This document shows, one piece after another, positions 9,471-18,821 of a stretch of 64,000 nucleotides of DNA. The notes beneath the pieces are model-generated. The model did not search any database. It worked only from the letters and a program-made list of their open reading frames with translations, and was not told the DNA's origin. The stretch is from assembly GCA_021371855.1 (NCBI GenBank), contig JAJFVL010000003.1, positions 62,001 to 126,000 on the forward strand, in the 5' to 3' direction. The DNA comes from Bacteroidales bacterium. Lineage in GTDB: Bacteria > Bacteroidota > Bacteroidia > Bacteroidales > VadinHA17. The stretch's first letter is position 1. Every line of letters begins with the position of its first letter. A program made the translations under genes and the position numbers.

Positions 9471-10142
9471 TTAATTCTTACCTGATACGACAATCACTAT
9501 CTCCCCTTTTGGCGGTTTATTTGTGTAATATTCTGAAAGGAAAGCCAGGTTTCCCCGGATGTTTTCTTCAAACACTTTGCTAAGTTCCCTCGAAACGCAT
9601 GCAACACGATCGGGACCAAAATATACTGCTAATTCTTCAAGCGTTCTTACAAGACGATATGGTGATTCATAAAAGATAATTGTCCTTGTTTCTTCAGCCA
9701 ATGCGGTTATTCTTTTATTCCGGCCTTTTTTTGGCGGAAGGAATCCTTCAAAACAAAACCTGTCACAGGGAATCCCTGAATTTACCAATGCCGGTATCAA
9801 TGCAGTAGGCCCGGGGAGAGTCTCAACCGGTATCTCTTTTTCAACGCATGTTCTGACAAGCAGGAATCCGGGATCTGAAATACCTGGGGTGCCTGCATCA
9901 GATACAAGTGCAACTGTCAGTCCTGACTGGATCTTTGAGCATACCGATTCTACACTTTTGTGCTCATTGAACATGTGATGCGACTGAAGAGGAGTCGTAA
10001 TATTATAATGATTTAATAATTTCTTTGTCTGGCGGGTGTCTTCAGCAAGTATAAGATCAACACTTCCAAGAGTTTCTATGGCCCTGAAAGTAATATCCTT
10101 TAAGTTCCCGATAGGAGTAGGAACCAGATAAAGTTTACCCAT
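9471..10142 (-). CDS. rsmI: 16S rRNA (cytidine1402-2'-O)-methyltransferase
   Basis: Tetrapyrrole-methylase-fold enzyme that 2'-O-methylates C1402 in the decoding centre of 16S rRNA using S-adenosylmethionine. The 223 residues include VPTPIGNLKDIT (7-18), AEDTRQTKKLL (about 34-44), the cofactor loop VSDAGTPGISDPG (about 79-91) and FEGFLPPKKGR. It is shorter than the Escherichia coli enzyme (about 286 residues) and ends shortly after ETRTIIFYESPYRL and a core ending in EIVIVVSG, a common form in this phylum. It overlaps the preceding gene by 8 bp, so the two are probably co-translated. Confidence 0.95.
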   Translation of the reverse strand: MGKLYLVPTPIGNLKDITFRAIETLGSVDLILAEDTRQTKKLLNHYNITTPLQSHHMFNEHKSVESVCSKIQSGLTVALVSDAGTPGISDPGFLLVRTCVEKEIPVETLPGPTALIPALVNSGIPCDRFCFEGFLPPKKGRNKRITALAEETRTIIFYESPYRLVRTLEELAVYFGPDRVACVSRELSKVFEENIRGNLAFLSEYYTNKPPKGEIVIVVSGKN

Positions 10143-10890
10143 TTGAAAGAAGTTTACGTTTTACCAGGCCAAGCAGTTGCTTAATAGCTTCATTTTCATT
10201 TTTTTCACCAGCATAGCTCATTATTACGCCTCTGGCATCTTCCATGTTTTCAGCACTTTCGAGGCGTAATATCGCCTGGGTATATGTATCTTTATTGTCA
10301 TGGAATATCTCTCTTATAAACAGAAATTTATCATTGATTCCTATTGCTTCAGATAGAGTGGACAATGGTTTGATAGTAAGGATATCTGAAAGATCAGAAT
10401 CGTTTTTCATGCTCCCTAATTGTTCGTTGAGGCTATTGGGCAGATTGTTGAATTTATCCGCAATTATTGCAGGTTCGGTTACTTTTTCCGGTTGATTTTC
10501 AAACTCCTCTTTAACAGGGGGTATGATTTCAGCCGTGATAGTCACAATGTTTTTTGCTTCCGGGGATGGATTAATAAAAGAAGCAATTGCCTCTTCTTCC
10601 TTTAATTTCTTTTCTCCAGGTACCGGAGTTTCACTGACAGGTATGGAGGGAACTGTCTTTTCTTCAGCCGGTTTTTCTGGTTGATGAATATGCTCTTCTT
10701 CAGCAAAAGGGGCGTTGTCTCCTCTCAGGTTTTTAAGCAAAGCAATAACTTCGCCGGCACTTTTGCATTTTGATTTTGCAAGCTCAACCTGCAGAACCGG
10801 AACTCCCGGATATCTTTTCAGATCGTCGATAATGTCGCGTGCTTCATCGAGTTCTTTAATAATTAAATCAATGGTTGAGTTGAAATCCAT
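10135..10890 (-). CDS. Conserved hypothetical protein of Bacteroidota
   Basis: A 251-residue cytoplasmic protein without signal peptide or membrane helix. It has three parts: a helical N-terminus (1-60) with LIIKELDEARDIIDDLKRYP, an acidic Pro/Glu/Val-rich linker of low complexity (about 62-165), and a compact helical C-terminus (about 168-250) including LSEAIGINDKFLFIREIFHD and EAIKQLLGLVKRKLL. I recognise the C-terminal pattern from conserved hypothetical proteins of this phylum, but no function is known to me. It shares an operon with rsmI (8-bp overlap) and is divergent from tdk. The layout suggests a two-domain adaptor joined by a flexible linker; that is inference. Confidence 0.85.
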   Translation of the reverse strand: MDFNSTIDLIIKELDEARDIIDDLKRYPGVPVLQVELAKSKCKSAGEVIALLKNLRGDNAPFAEEEHIHQPEKPAEEKTVPSIPVSETPVPGEKKLKEEEAIASFINPSPEAKNIVTITAEIIPPVKEEFENQPEKVTEPAIIADKFNNLPNSLNEQLGSMKNDSDLSDILTIKPLSTLSEAIGINDKFLFIREIFHDNKDTYTQAILRLESAENMEDARGVIMSYAGEKNENEAIKQLLGLVKRKLLSNG

Positions 10891-10931
10891 ACATTTTGAT
10901 GTTAATATAACAAACCATTTTCTTTATTTTG

Positions 10932-10939
10932 CAAAAGTA
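10932..10939 (-). promoter_or_regulatory. -7 promoter element for the hypothetical gene/rsmI operon
   Basis: On the minus strand this reads TACTTTTG, matching TAnnTTTG. It lies 41 bp upstream of the ATG at 10890. No convincing -33 TTTG was found. Confidence 0.45.
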
Positions 10940-11006
10940 ACGATTATTCATCAAGTCGCAGGTGAATCGAATTACATTTTGTACGTATCACAGACATTAA
11001 TTTAAA

Positions 11007-11588
11007 ATGGATTTTCTTGAAAATTCTGCCACATTAACCGGAAAGCGGGGATCCATAGAGGTAATTACAGGTTCTATGTTTTCAGGAAAAACGGAAGAAC
11101 TTATCAGGAGACTCAGAAGGGCTCAGTTTGCAGGACTGAAGGTCGAGATTTTTAAACCTTCTCTGGATAACAGGTATTCTGAAAACAGAGTTGTTTCGCA
11201 CGATGAACGGTCGATACTTTCAACTCCTGTCGATAATGCTTCGGCAATTTTTTTATTAGCCGGAGATGTAAATGTTATTGGTATTGATGAAGCACAGTTT
11301 TTTGATACCTCCATAGTTGATATATGCAATAAGCTTGCCGATGAAGGTAAGCGCATAGTTATCGCCGGTCTCGATATGGACTTTATGGGAAAACCTTTTG
11401 GCCCGATACCCGCACTTCTTGCTGTTGCTGAATTTGTTACCAAAGTCCATGCAATATGTGTGCGATGTGGAAATCTGGCTCAGTATTCATTCCGGAAATC
11501 TGAAGAGGAACAGGTCGTTCTTCTGGGAGAAAAAAATCTTTATGAACCTCTTTGCCGGGATTGTTATAATGCGGCTTTAAAAAAATAA
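11007..11588 (+). CDS. tdk: Thymidine kinase
   Basis: Type II thymidine kinase, phosphorylating thymidine to dTMP in pyrimidine salvage. The 193 residues show the P-loop [17 protein letters not shown] (about 20-36), the magnesium/Walker B element [10 protein letters not shown] (about 91-100), the lasso region with [24 protein letters not shown], and zinc ligands CVRC and CRDC. The gene is divergent from the hypothetical/rsmI operon and only 3 bp upstream of murF-alr, so nucleotide salvage and cell-wall genes are probably on one transcript. The start is supported by the usual short N-terminal extension before [14 protein letters not shown]. Confidence 0.96.
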   Translation: MDFLENSATLTGKRGSIEVITGSMFSGKTEELIRRLRRAQFAGLKVEIFKPSLDNRYSENRVVSHDERSILSTPVDNASAIFLLAGDVNVIGIDEAQFFDTSIVDICNKLADEGKRIVIAGLDMDFMGKPFGPIPALLAVAEFVTKVHAICVRCGNLAQYSFRKSEEEQVVLLGEKNLYEPLCRDCYNAALKK

Positions 11589-11591
11589 AAA

Positions 11592-14054
11592 ATGACAATT
11601 AGTTCGTATGATGTTGCTAAAATCACAAACGGCAGGATTATAGGATCCAATGACCTGATGGTCTCCGGGATTATCACTGACAGCCGGCAATTAAACTATT
11701 CGGAAGGTCTGGTTTTTTTCGCTATCGATGGAAAAATTCATGATGGTCACAGGTATATTGATACTCTTTACCAGAAAGGGATCAGAACTTTTGTAGTTGA
11801 ACGGCTCCCTGATCAGCCTGAAAAATATGCCGGTGCAGCTTTCATTATAACAAAAAACACTATTGATGCTCTACAGTTGCTGGCTTCATACAAAAGAAAG
11901 TTATTTAAATCACCCGTAATCGCAGTTACAGGAAGTGCAGGTAAAACTATTGTTAAAGAGTGGCTTGCTGATATTCTTGGTATTGCTACATCAGTGGTAC
12001 GGAGCCCTAAAAGTTATAACTCGCAGATTGGAGTTCCACTTTCAGTCTTGAAACTTGATGAGAAATTTAAACTTGGAATATTTGAAGCAGGTATCTCCTT
12101 ACCTGGCGAAATGGAAAGGCTTCAGAAGGTTATTGATCCCGATATCGGAGTGATCACAAATATCGGTGACGCCCACAGTGAGAACTTCCCCGATAATAAA
12201 ACAAAGGCAGAGGAAAAGCTTAAGCTTTTTGTAAATGCTTCATCTGTAATATATTGCCGCGATCACGAAATTATCCACCAGTTGATCGTAAATAATAAGA
12301 GCTTCAAATCAAAAAAACTGGTTGATTGGTCCTTTAATAATCAGGAGGCTAAAATATTTGTTAAAAAGTGTGTCCTGCCGGGAGAAAAAACCGGTATCCG
12401 GATGATTCTGGACGGAAAAGCCAATGATTTTGAAATTCCTTTTACCGACAGAGCCTCTGTTGAAAATGCAATCACAGTGGCTGCAGTATGTCTGGCATTG
12501 GGAACGGACGCAAAGATCATTGCGAAAGGTCTGTCGGGGCTTGTATCAGTTGCAATGCGGATGGATATGAAAAGGGGCATCAACAATTGCATGCTGATCG
12601 AAGATTATTATAATTCCGATCCGGGATCGCTCAACATGGCCATTGAATATCTTAAGTCGCAAAAGGGCAGGAAAGCGACTCTGGTTCTTTCCGATTTTTT
12701 GCAAAGCGGAAGAGATGATAAAGAATTATATGGTGGTGTGGCACGACTGTTGAAAAAGACAGAAATAGATAAATTTATCGGGATCGGAGAGGCTTTGGTC
12801 AGGAACAGTGCATTGTTCGACAAAAGCGCCAGGTTCTTTCGCTCAACAGATGAATTCATTAATACTTTTAACGGTAGCGAATTTAAAAACGAAACAATTC
12901 TTCTGAAAGGGGCAAGGTTCTATGAGTTTGAAAAAATCGGGAATCTTCTTGAACAGCAGATCCATCAGACAATACTTGAAATAAACCTTGACGCCATTTC
13001 GCATAATCTTAATGAGTTCCGGAGGCATCTGAATCCAGGCACAAAAATACTGGCAATGGTTAAGGCTTTTGCCTATGGGGCCGGCCCGGCAGAGATCGCT
13101 GCTTTGCTTGAATATGAGGGGGTAAGCTATCTCGCTGTTGCTTGTGCAGATGAGGGTGTCGAATTGCGAAATGCTGGAGTGACCCTTCCGGTCATTGTAA
13201 TGAATCCTGATCCTTCTGCTTCGGATGTAATTATAAAATATAATCTTGAACCTGAGATATTTAGTTTCTCGTCTTTTGAAAAATTCACAGCAGCTGCTTC
13301 AAAACATGGTTTAATTAATTATCCTGTTCACATAAAAATTGACACCGGCATGCACCGGCTTGGATTTATGCCGGATGAGATCGGGGAACTTGCTCAAAGA
13401 TTATTTACGGCAGAATGTATCAGGGTAGTTTCGGTGTTTTCACATCTTGCTGGCAGTGAAGATCCTTCTCTGGATAATTTCACATTAAGGCAGATAGATG
13501 TTCTGCAAAAAACAGTGGACCAGATTCAGAATATTATTGGATATCCTTTTCTCAGGCATATTCTTAACACTTCCGGGATTGTGCGATTTCCTCAGTATCA
13601 GTTCGATATGGTACGTCCGGGTATTGGAATGTATGGAGTCGGCCACTTTGAGGGTCTTCAACTTAAAACAGTAGGACGCTTTAAAACGAGGATCTCCCAG
13701 ATAAAAAGAATCAGGGCCGGAGAACCCGTCGGATATAGCTGTGCTGATGTATCGGAAAATGAAAGGACTATTGCAATATTGGCGGCAGGTTATGCAGATG
13801 GCTTGAACAGAAAACTGGGCAACAGCAACGGGTGCCTGTATATAAAAGGTGTAAGAGCGCCGATAATAGGGAATATCTGTATGGATATGTGTATGGCAGA
13901 TATTTCAGGGGTAAAGGCGGAAATAGGTGATGAGGCTGAGATCTTTGGTGAAAATATTTCAATAGATGAAATAGCTTCAAAATGTCAGACTATTCCTTAT
14001 GAGATACTTACCTCGATTCCTCGTAGAGTAAAAAGAGTCTTTTTCAGGGAGTGA
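11592..14054 (+). CDS. murF-alr: Bifunctional MurF ligase / alanine racemase
   Basis: Fusion of two cell-wall enzymes. Residues about 1-455 form UDP-MurNAc-tripeptide:D-Ala-D-Ala ligase, with the ATP loop VTGSAGKTIVKEW near 113-125 and EAGISLPGEMERLQ. Residues about 456-820 form a fold-type III alanine racemase: the PLP lysine is Lys491 in AMVKAFAYGAG, with IDTGMHRLGF, RPGIGMYG, VGYSCADVS (second catalytic Tyr) and GNICMDMCMADIS. The racemase makes D-alanine, and the ligase uses the D-Ala-D-Ala dipeptide, so the fusion joins linked steps. This fusion is known in Bacteroidota. The ligase loop reads GSAGKT instead of the common GTNGKT. It follows tdk by 3 bp. Confidence 0.95.
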   Translation: MTISSYDVAKITNGRIIGSNDLMVSGIITDSRQLNYSEGLVFFAIDGKIHDGHRYIDTLYQKGIRTFVVERLPDQPEKYAGAAFIITKNTIDALQLLASYKRKLFKSPVIAVTGSAGKTIVKEWLADILGIATSVVRSPKSYNSQIGVPLSVLKLDEKFKLGIFEAGISLPGEMERLQKVIDPDIGVITNIGDAHSENFPDNKTKAEEKLKLFVNASSVIYCRDHEIIHQLIVNNKSFKSKKLVDWSFNNQEAKIFVKKCVLPGEKTGIRMILDGKANDFEIPFTDRASVENAITVAAVCLALGTDAKIIAKGLSGLVSVAMRMDMKRGINNCMLIEDYYNSDPGSLNMAIEYLKSQKGRKATLVLSDFLQSGRDDKELYGGVARLLKKTEIDKFIGIGEALVRNSALFDKSARFFRSTDEFINTFNGSEFKNETILLKGARFYEFEKIGNLLEQQIHQTILEINLDAISHNLNEFRRHLNPGTKILAMVKAFAYGAGPAEIAALLEYEGVSYLAVACADEGVELRNAGVTLPVIVMNPDPSASDVIIKYNLEPEIFSFSSFEKFTAAASKHGLINYPVHIKIDTGMHRLGFMPDEIGELAQRLFTAECIRVVSVFSHLAGSEDPSLDNFTLRQIDVLQKTVDQIQNIIGYPFLRHILNTSGIVRFPQYQFDMVRPGIGMYGVGHFEGLQLKTVGRFKTRISQIKRIRAGEPVGYSCADVSENERTIAILAAGYADGLNRKLGNSNGCLYIKGVRAPIIGNICMDMCMADISGVKAEIGDEAEIFGENISIDEIASKCQTIPYEILTSIPRRVKRVFFRE

Positions 14055-14082
14055 CCCCAAAATGCCAGGAATTATTTATTAA

Positions 14083-14784
14083 TCAGCCCAGAAGACTTAT
14101 TTGTTCAAGACGGTCTTTTTCCAGTATAATTATTTTTCTTCCTTTTATTGCAATTTTCCCTTCAGAAGCAAGACTTGAAAGTGCCCGTATGGCATTTGAT
14201 GTCGTCATGTTCGAAAGGTGAGCAATATCTTCCCTTGAAAGTGTCGCGATGAGTGTTTTTCCATCCTCTTCGTAACCATAAATATCGGCCAGCATCAATA
14301 GTGATTCAACCAGTCTGCCCCTTACATGTTTCTGCGACAGCGACACGGTCCTGTTGTACGATTGCCAAAGGTCATAGGTGAGTATACTGTTTAATTTTAA
14401 AGAAAATTCAATATTCTTTTTTAAAATCCTTACAAGATGCAGTCTTTCTAAAACGCAGATTATGGAATCTTCAATTGCAGCAACTGAAAAGGACCATGTG
14501 TTTTGACCGAAAAGAGTCCCGTAACCGATGCATTCCTGTTGCCTTACCATCTTAAGTATCTGCTCTCTTCCGCCAACTCCTACCTTAAAGATTTTTGCTT
14601 TGCCGGAGGCCAGAAAGACGACTCCCCGAACTTTATCACCTTCTTTAACAAGAAAATCTCCCTTTTTAACTGTATGGACAATATGATGTTGCGCAATTGT
14701 CTCTTTTTCTTTCTGGTTTAAATCTTTAAAAATTGATAAGGGTCCTTCAAGACATAATCCTATGTACGGATTTATATATTGCAT
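14083..14784 (-). CDS. Crp/Fnr-family transcriptional regulator
   Basis: A 233-residue regulator with a cyclic-nucleotide-binding-type beta barrel (about 15-120), seen as KGDFLVKEGDKVRGVVFLASG, and a long dimer helix. A C-terminal winged helix-turn-helix reads LSREDIAHLSNMTTSNAIRA (about 181-200). The N-terminal cysteine cluster of oxygen-sensing Fnr is absent, and no complete cAMP phosphate-binding motif is evident, so the ligand is unknown. It ends 28 bp from the murF-alr stop, facing it. A TTTG-N22-TAccTTTG promoter lies just upstream. Its regulon cannot be read from this window. Confidence 0.92.
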   Translation of the reverse strand: MQYINPYIGLCLEGPLSIFKDLNQKEKETIAQHHIVHTVKKGDFLVKEGDKVRGVVFLASGKAKIFKVGVGGREQILKMVRQQECIGYGTLFGQNTWSFSVAAIEDSIICVLERLHLVRILKKNIEFSLKLNSILTYDLWQSYNRTVSLSQKHVRGRLVESLLMLADIYGYEEDGKTLIATLSREDIAHLSNMTTSNAIRALSSLASEGKIAIKGRKIIILEKDRLEQISLLG

Positions 14785-14809
14785 GATTTATTTATGTTAA
14801 AAAACATGT

Positions 14810-14843
14810 CAAAGGTAGCAAAAGAAACATTAACGAAAACAAA
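14810..14843 (-). promoter_or_regulatory. Promoter for the Crp/Fnr regulator
   Basis: On the minus strand there is TTTG (14840-14843), a 22-bp spacer, then TACCTTTG (14810-14817), 25 bp before the ATG. Both elements match the phylum consensus; the spacer is one base longer than usual. Confidence 0.65.
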
Positions 14844-14926
14844 TTAACATTTTTTAACAAATTCAAATACAGCAAGTTGCATATAAGTGAAGATTGCTTT
14901 ATTCAGGAGTGAAAGATGAGAGAAAA

Positions 14927-16579
14927 CTAATACCGCGCTACCAATGGCATTCTTCTTCCGGCGCCGAATGCTTTTGATGAAATTCTTAAAACAGGTGGCG
15001 CCTGGTATCTCTTGTATTCATTGAAATTAATCATCCGGATGACCTTATTAACAATGGCCCTGTCATATCCTTCCCGTATCATTGTTTCTGCTGGTTTTTG
15101 AAGTTCAATATACTGATACAGAATTGAATCGAGGATACCGTAGTCAGGAAGCGAGTCAGTATCAAACTGACCAGGACGCAATTCGGCTGACGGAAGTTTT
15201 GTGATAGTGTTTTCAGGAATGATCTCTTTCTCACGGTTAATATAATGAGCAAGGTGATAAACATCAGTTTTATAAACATCTCCGATAACAGATAAGCCTC
15301 CTGACATATCTCCGTATAGTGTACCATATCCTACAGCAGCTTCGCTCTTGTTCGAAGTGTTCAATAAAATGCATCCATATTTGTTCGAAACAGCCATAAG
15401 AAGAACAGCTCTTATTCGTGCCTGAATGTTTTCTTCTGTCACATCTCTTGATTTTCCTGCGAACAGAGGTGCAAGTTCTTCCTCAAAAGCATGAAATGGT
15501 TTCTCAATATTGACAATATCGTACCGCACATTTAGGGTTTTGGCAAGCGCAACGGCGTCATTTACAGAATGATCTGACGAATAGCGGGAGGGCATAAGTA
15601 AAGCCCTCACATTCTTATTACCTAAAGCTTCTGCTGCCAGGCATAGACAAACGGCTGAATCGATCCCTCCTGAAAGGCCTATGATGCAGGATTTAAAATT
15701 TCCTTTTGCAAAATAATCGTGAATACCGGTCACAATAGCTTTATGGATAAGGTATATTGCGTCAGGCTTAATATCATTCCCTGAAACGCTGCCGGTAAGG
15801 ATATCCTCAAAAGAAAATGTCTCAGTTGCTTCTTCAAAAAACGGGAGCCTTTTAATTATTTCTCCTTTACTGTTGATTAACATAGAAGCTCCGTCAAAAA
15901 TAAGTTCTGTGTTTGCACCTGTCTGGTTAACAGTTACTACAGGAACTTTATATTTAATTGCCTTGGATCTGAAGATATTCGTTTTTGCTTCAATCTTTGT
16001 GTACGAGAATGGTGAAGCGGAAATGTTTATAATAATATCAGGATCTTGTTTTGCAAGTTCCTCCATTGGGGAGATGGTATAAAGTCTTGTCTTTTCAAAT
16101 TCATTGTCGAATGGCTGCTCGTCCCACAAGTCCTCACAAATGGTGATAGCGAGCCTTAATCCTTTGAACCGGAATACAGAGAAATCCTTTTCTGGTTCAA
16201 AATATCTGTACTCATCGAAAATATCATAAGTTGGTAACAGTGCTTTATTAACAGAAAAGACGATCTTTCCTTCCGACAGAACCAAAGCGGAATTGAAAAG
16301 TTTTTTACCTTCAGGCCTTTTATTGATAGTAGGAGAGCCCACGATAGCGGTTATCCCTGTACATTCTTTAGCGATTTCGTTTACTGTGATGTTACAGTTT
16401 TCAATAAAGTCGAGACGATCGAGTAAATCAAGAGGAGGATATCCCGGGATACACAGTTCTGAAAAAATTATCAGATCAGACCCGCAATCTTTTGCTTTTT
16501 TAATTGCGCCGCAGATTAAGTTCTTGTTTCTCTCGAAGTTACCTATGTGATAATTAAGCTGTGCAACGGTGATTTTCAT
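14927..16579 (-). CDS. nadE: Glutamine-dependent NAD+ synthase
   Basis: Makes NAD+ from nicotinate adenine dinucleotide, ATP and glutamine. The 550 residues combine an N-terminal nitrilase-type glutaminase (about 1-260) with Glu in FSELCIPGYPP, Lys in KALLPTYDIFDEYRYF and nucleophile Cys in LAITICEDLWDEQPF, and a C-terminal PP-loop synthetase with LSGGIDSAVCLCLA. The synthetase also shows SRYSSDHSVNDA, NTSNKSEAAVGYGTLYGDM and KTDVYHLAHY. An upstream start at 16606 would overlap the barrel gene; MKITVAQLNYHIGNF is the family N-terminus. It is downstream of the PorT-like gene (10 bp) and probably co-transcribed. Confidence 0.96.
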   Translation of the reverse strand: MKITVAQLNYHIGNFERNKNLICGAIKKAKDCGSDLIIFSELCIPGYPPLDLLDRLDFIENCNITVNEIAKECTGITAIVGSPTINKRPEGKKLFNSALVLSEGKIVFSVNKALLPTYDIFDEYRYFEPEKDFSVFRFKGLRLAITICEDLWDEQPFDNEFEKTRLYTISPMEELAKQDPDIIINISASPFSYTKIEAKTNIFRSKAIKYKVPVVTVNQTGANTELIFDGASMLINSKGEIIKRLPFFEEATETFSFEDILTGSVSGNDIKPDAIYLIHKAIVTGIHDYFAKGNFKSCIIGLSGGIDSAVCLCLAAEALGNKNVRALLMPSRYSSDHSVNDAVALAKTLNVRYDIVNIEKPFHAFEEELAPLFAGKSRDVTEENIQARIRAVLLMAVSNKYGCILLNTSNKSEAAVGYGTLYGDMSGGLSVIGDVYKTDVYHLAHYINREKEIIPENTITKLPSAELRPGQFDTDSLPDYGILDSILYQYIELQKPAETMIREGYDRAIVNKVIRMINFNEYKRYQAPPVLRISSKAFGAGRRMPLVARY

Positions 16580-16589
16580 CAAAATAGGG

Positions 16590-17333
16590 TTAAAAATTAA
16601 TACCAATCCTGAAACTCAGTATCTTATGCGATATGATATCATTTGGCTGAGCTCCATTGTCTTTTGTTACATCCAGAAAATTATTTTCAAAGTTTAGCCC
16701 AAAAACCATGGCAGTAGTCCATCCAATGGGATATTCAATTCCTGCGGTTATATGATAGGAAAGGTTAAACATCTTTAGTTCGCTGAGAGCTCTTACACCG
16801 TAGATTTGAAGTGATGGAATATCTGCTTTTCCTCCGATAACAACTTTTGGATCGAACCCTAAGTCGGTAAAAAAATTAAATAATCCGATTTGGTTTGTCT
16901 GCAGCTTTAGTCCGACAGGAAATGACAAATACTTAATTTTGTAAACGACCGGATCTCCTGGCTTAACTGGGGAGGTGGTGAACTCTAATTCAGTTTCATC
17001 CTGAGCAACAAGTCTTCCTCCTGCATGAATCAGGCTTATCCCGGTCGAAAAGGAATAATTTGGGGTGAAATACCTGTTTAAGGTTAATCCAAAATTGAAG
17101 CCTGGTCTGCTACCGTCATTTCTGACTTTCATTATATCTGATTCAAACCAGCAGATTGAAGGATCGGTATGTATCCCGAATTTAATTATTTCCGGGGCAT
17201 AAAATCCTCTTCCTGACGGGCCATTAGAACTTCTTCCAGGCTGGGCATTGATTACTCCGCCGTTAAAAACTGAAAAAAGAAGAACCAGCATAATTATTGT
17301 TTCTCTTGCAGGTATGGGCTTTAATGTTTTCAT
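16590..17333 (-). CDS. PorT-like outer-membrane beta-barrel protein
   Basis: A 247-residue exported protein with an N-terminal hydrophobic segment (about 13-31) ending near NAQPG. It is followed by alternating strands typical of an eight-strand outer-membrane barrel: FNFGLTLNRYFTPNYSFSTG, YKIKYLSFPVGLKLQTNQ, and a terminal strand KILSFRIGINF with C-terminal Phe. In length and strand spacing it resembles PorT, a barrel required for type IX secretion and for gingipain export in Porphyromonas. The neighbour on the other side is gldB, another gliding/type IX-associated gene, which supports the call. A start at 17351 is possible, but the usual charged signal-peptide start fits 17333. Confidence 0.75.
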   Translation of the reverse strand: MKTLKPIPARETIIMLVLLFSVFNGGVINAQPGRSSNGPSGRGFYAPEIIKFGIHTDPSICWFESDIMKVRNDGSRPGFNFGLTLNRYFTPNYSFSTGISLIHAGGRLVAQDETELEFTTSPVKPGDPVVYKIKYLSFPVGLKLQTNQIGLFNFFTDLGFDPKVVIGGKADIPSLQIYGVRALSELKMFNLSYHITAGIEYPIGWTTAMVFGLNFENNFLDVTKDNGAQPNDIISHKILSFRIGINF

Positions 17334-17464
17334 AATTAGTATCGTCAACATTAACTAATCGTCTGTAAAAATAAGAAATAATAAGAGATGTTATTGTGTA
17401 GTTAGTAATAGTTACCATATAACCGAAAAAGTGTTTATTTTGGCAGACTTAAAGAGAGTAGGAT

Positions 17465-18487
17465 ATGAAAGCTCGTTTTATCACAATTATATTTTTATTA
17501 TTGACTGTTCCAGTACTGATTTCATGTAAGAAAAATCATTACAAAGTAAATACCTCTTCCATCGATGTGAAAGTCGGGATAAAAAGACTTGAAAAGGATA
17601 TTTTTACCTTAAATCCTGATGAAATTCCGGAAAAGATTCCGTTTCTCAGGCAAAGGTACGGTTCATTTCTTCAATTGTTCAGCTATGTTATTAACACAGG
17701 GGATGTGAATGAATCTTCGTTCGGCGATTTCCTGGTAAGGTTTTGCACTGATAAGCAGAATAATGATGTGTATGCACTTACAATGAAACTTTATCCCGAT
17801 ATAAGCAATATTGAAACTAATCTTCAGGAAGCATTCCGGCATTACCTCTATTATTTTCCTGAAAAAAAGGTTCCTGCGATATTCACTTGTATAACAGGCT
17901 TTAATAATAGCGTGATTACCGGTGATTCGGTGCTTGGGATAGGATTGGACAGATATCTTGGCGCTGATTGTGAGTATTATCCCAGGCTTCAGATTTATAA
18001 ATACATGGCTGCCAGAATGACACCTGAAAATATTGTTCCGGACTGTATTTATGGATGGGGAGCTACAGAGTGGGATTTTTCGGCTATTAATTACCCGAAT
18101 GATAATGTCATAACCGAGATGATACATGAAGGGAAACTAAAATATTTCGAGAAATGTATGTTACCCGAAACATCAGATGAATTGATTTTCGGATTTACTT
18201 CCGACCAGATGAAATTCTGCAGAAATAATGAAAGCCAGATGTGGCAGTATCTTATTGAAAACGACCTTCTGTTTAAAACAGATCAGTTCACAATTCGCAA
18301 ACTTACGGGAGAAGCTCCGTTTACCAGTTATTTTACTAATGAATCACCGGGAAAGGCAGCTGTTTGGCTGGGTTTCCGGATCGTTGAGGCATATATGATG
18401 AAAAACCAGGGAACAAGAATTGAGGAGTTGATGAAAAATACTGATGCAAGTGCCATTATTGAGAAAGGAAAATATAATCCCCGATAA
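17465..18487 (+). CDS. gldB: Gliding-motility lipoprotein GldB family
   Basis: A 340-residue lipoprotein: a signal peptide ends at the lipobox VLIS-Cys21, followed by mature sequence KKNHYKVNTSSIDVKVGIKR. The body matches the GldB family, including LGIGLDRYLGADCEYYP, KYMAARMTPENIVPDC, VITEMIHEGKLKYF and KAAVWLGFRIVEAYM. GldB is needed for gliding in Flavobacterium johnsoniae; relatives are widespread in non-gliding Bacteroidota, where the role is less clear. The late EMIHEGK motif resembles the zinc-helix of M1/DUF2268-type peptidases without a full HExxH. The gene is divergent from the PorT-like barrel and shares a terminator with the ferredoxin gene. Confidence 0.87.
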   Translation: MKARFITIIFLLLTVPVLISCKKNHYKVNTSSIDVKVGIKRLEKDIFTLNPDEIPEKIPFLRQRYGSFLQLFSYVINTGDVNESSFGDFLVRFCTDKQNNDVYALTMKLYPDISNIETNLQEAFRHYLYYFPEKKVPAIFTCITGFNNSVITGDSVLGIGLDRYLGADCEYYPRLQIYKYMAARMTPENIVPDCIYGWGATEWDFSAINYPNDNVITEMIHEGKLKYFEKCMLPETSDELIFGFTSDQMKFCRNNESQMWQYLIENDLLFKTDQFTIRKLTGEAPFTSYFTNESPGKAAVWLGFRIVEAYMMKNQGTRIEELMKNTDASAIIEKGKYNPR

Positions 18488-18491
18488 TAAA

Positions 18492-18519
18492 AAAGGCTGA
18501 ATCAGACGAATCAGCCTTT
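18492..18519. terminator. Bidirectional terminator between gldB and ferredoxin
   Basis: A 9-bp perfect stem, aaaggctga (18492-18500) with tcagccttt (18511-18519), closes a 10-base loop and lies between two convergent genes. A-rich and T-rich flanks can serve both directions. The stem nearly repeats that of the terminator at 24640-24669. Confidence 0.8.
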
Positions 18520-18540
18520 AATTTCATTCCTTTACTTGCA

Positions 18541-18711
18541 TTACTCTGCAGGATGAATTGCCTCAACAGGACAGACATCAGCACAGGTACCACATTCAGT
18601 GCATACATCCGGATCGATTTTATAGATGTCGCCTTCTGATATTGCCTCAACCGGACATTCATCAATACATGTTCCGCAAGCAGTACAATCGTCACTAATT
18701 TTGTAAGCCAT
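18541..18711 (-). CDS. 2[4Fe-4S] ferredoxin
   Basis: A 56-residue protein starting MAYKISDDCTACGTCIDECP. It has two complete CxxCxxCxxxCP clusters: the first at residues 9-20, the second in CTECGTCADVCP at about 38-49. Each ligates one [4Fe-4S] cluster, giving a low-potential one-electron carrier. The two halves are near copies (both end PVEAI), as usual for clostridial-type ferredoxins. The redox partner is not in the window. The gene lies between gldB and the large propeller/barrel gene, with a hairpin terminator 22 bp downstream. It is translated from 18711 to the TAA at 18541. Confidence 0.96.
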   Translation of the reverse strand: MAYKISDDCTACGTCIDECPVEAISEGDIYKIDPDVCTECGTCADVCPVEAIHPAE

Positions 18712-18821
18712 TTCGATTATTTTTTTATTGGTTAATTACAACAAGTGCGCAAAATTACCTTAATTTTTTAAATTGAAAAAGAAACATGACAAATATATCT
18801 TATCATGCTTTTTAATGCATA

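Noticed and set aside
18456..18695. A 79-residue open frame on the minus strand over the ferredoxin
   Set aside because: It is out of frame with the 56-residue ferredoxin, whose two Cys clusters are complete; the longer frame has no recognisable sequence.
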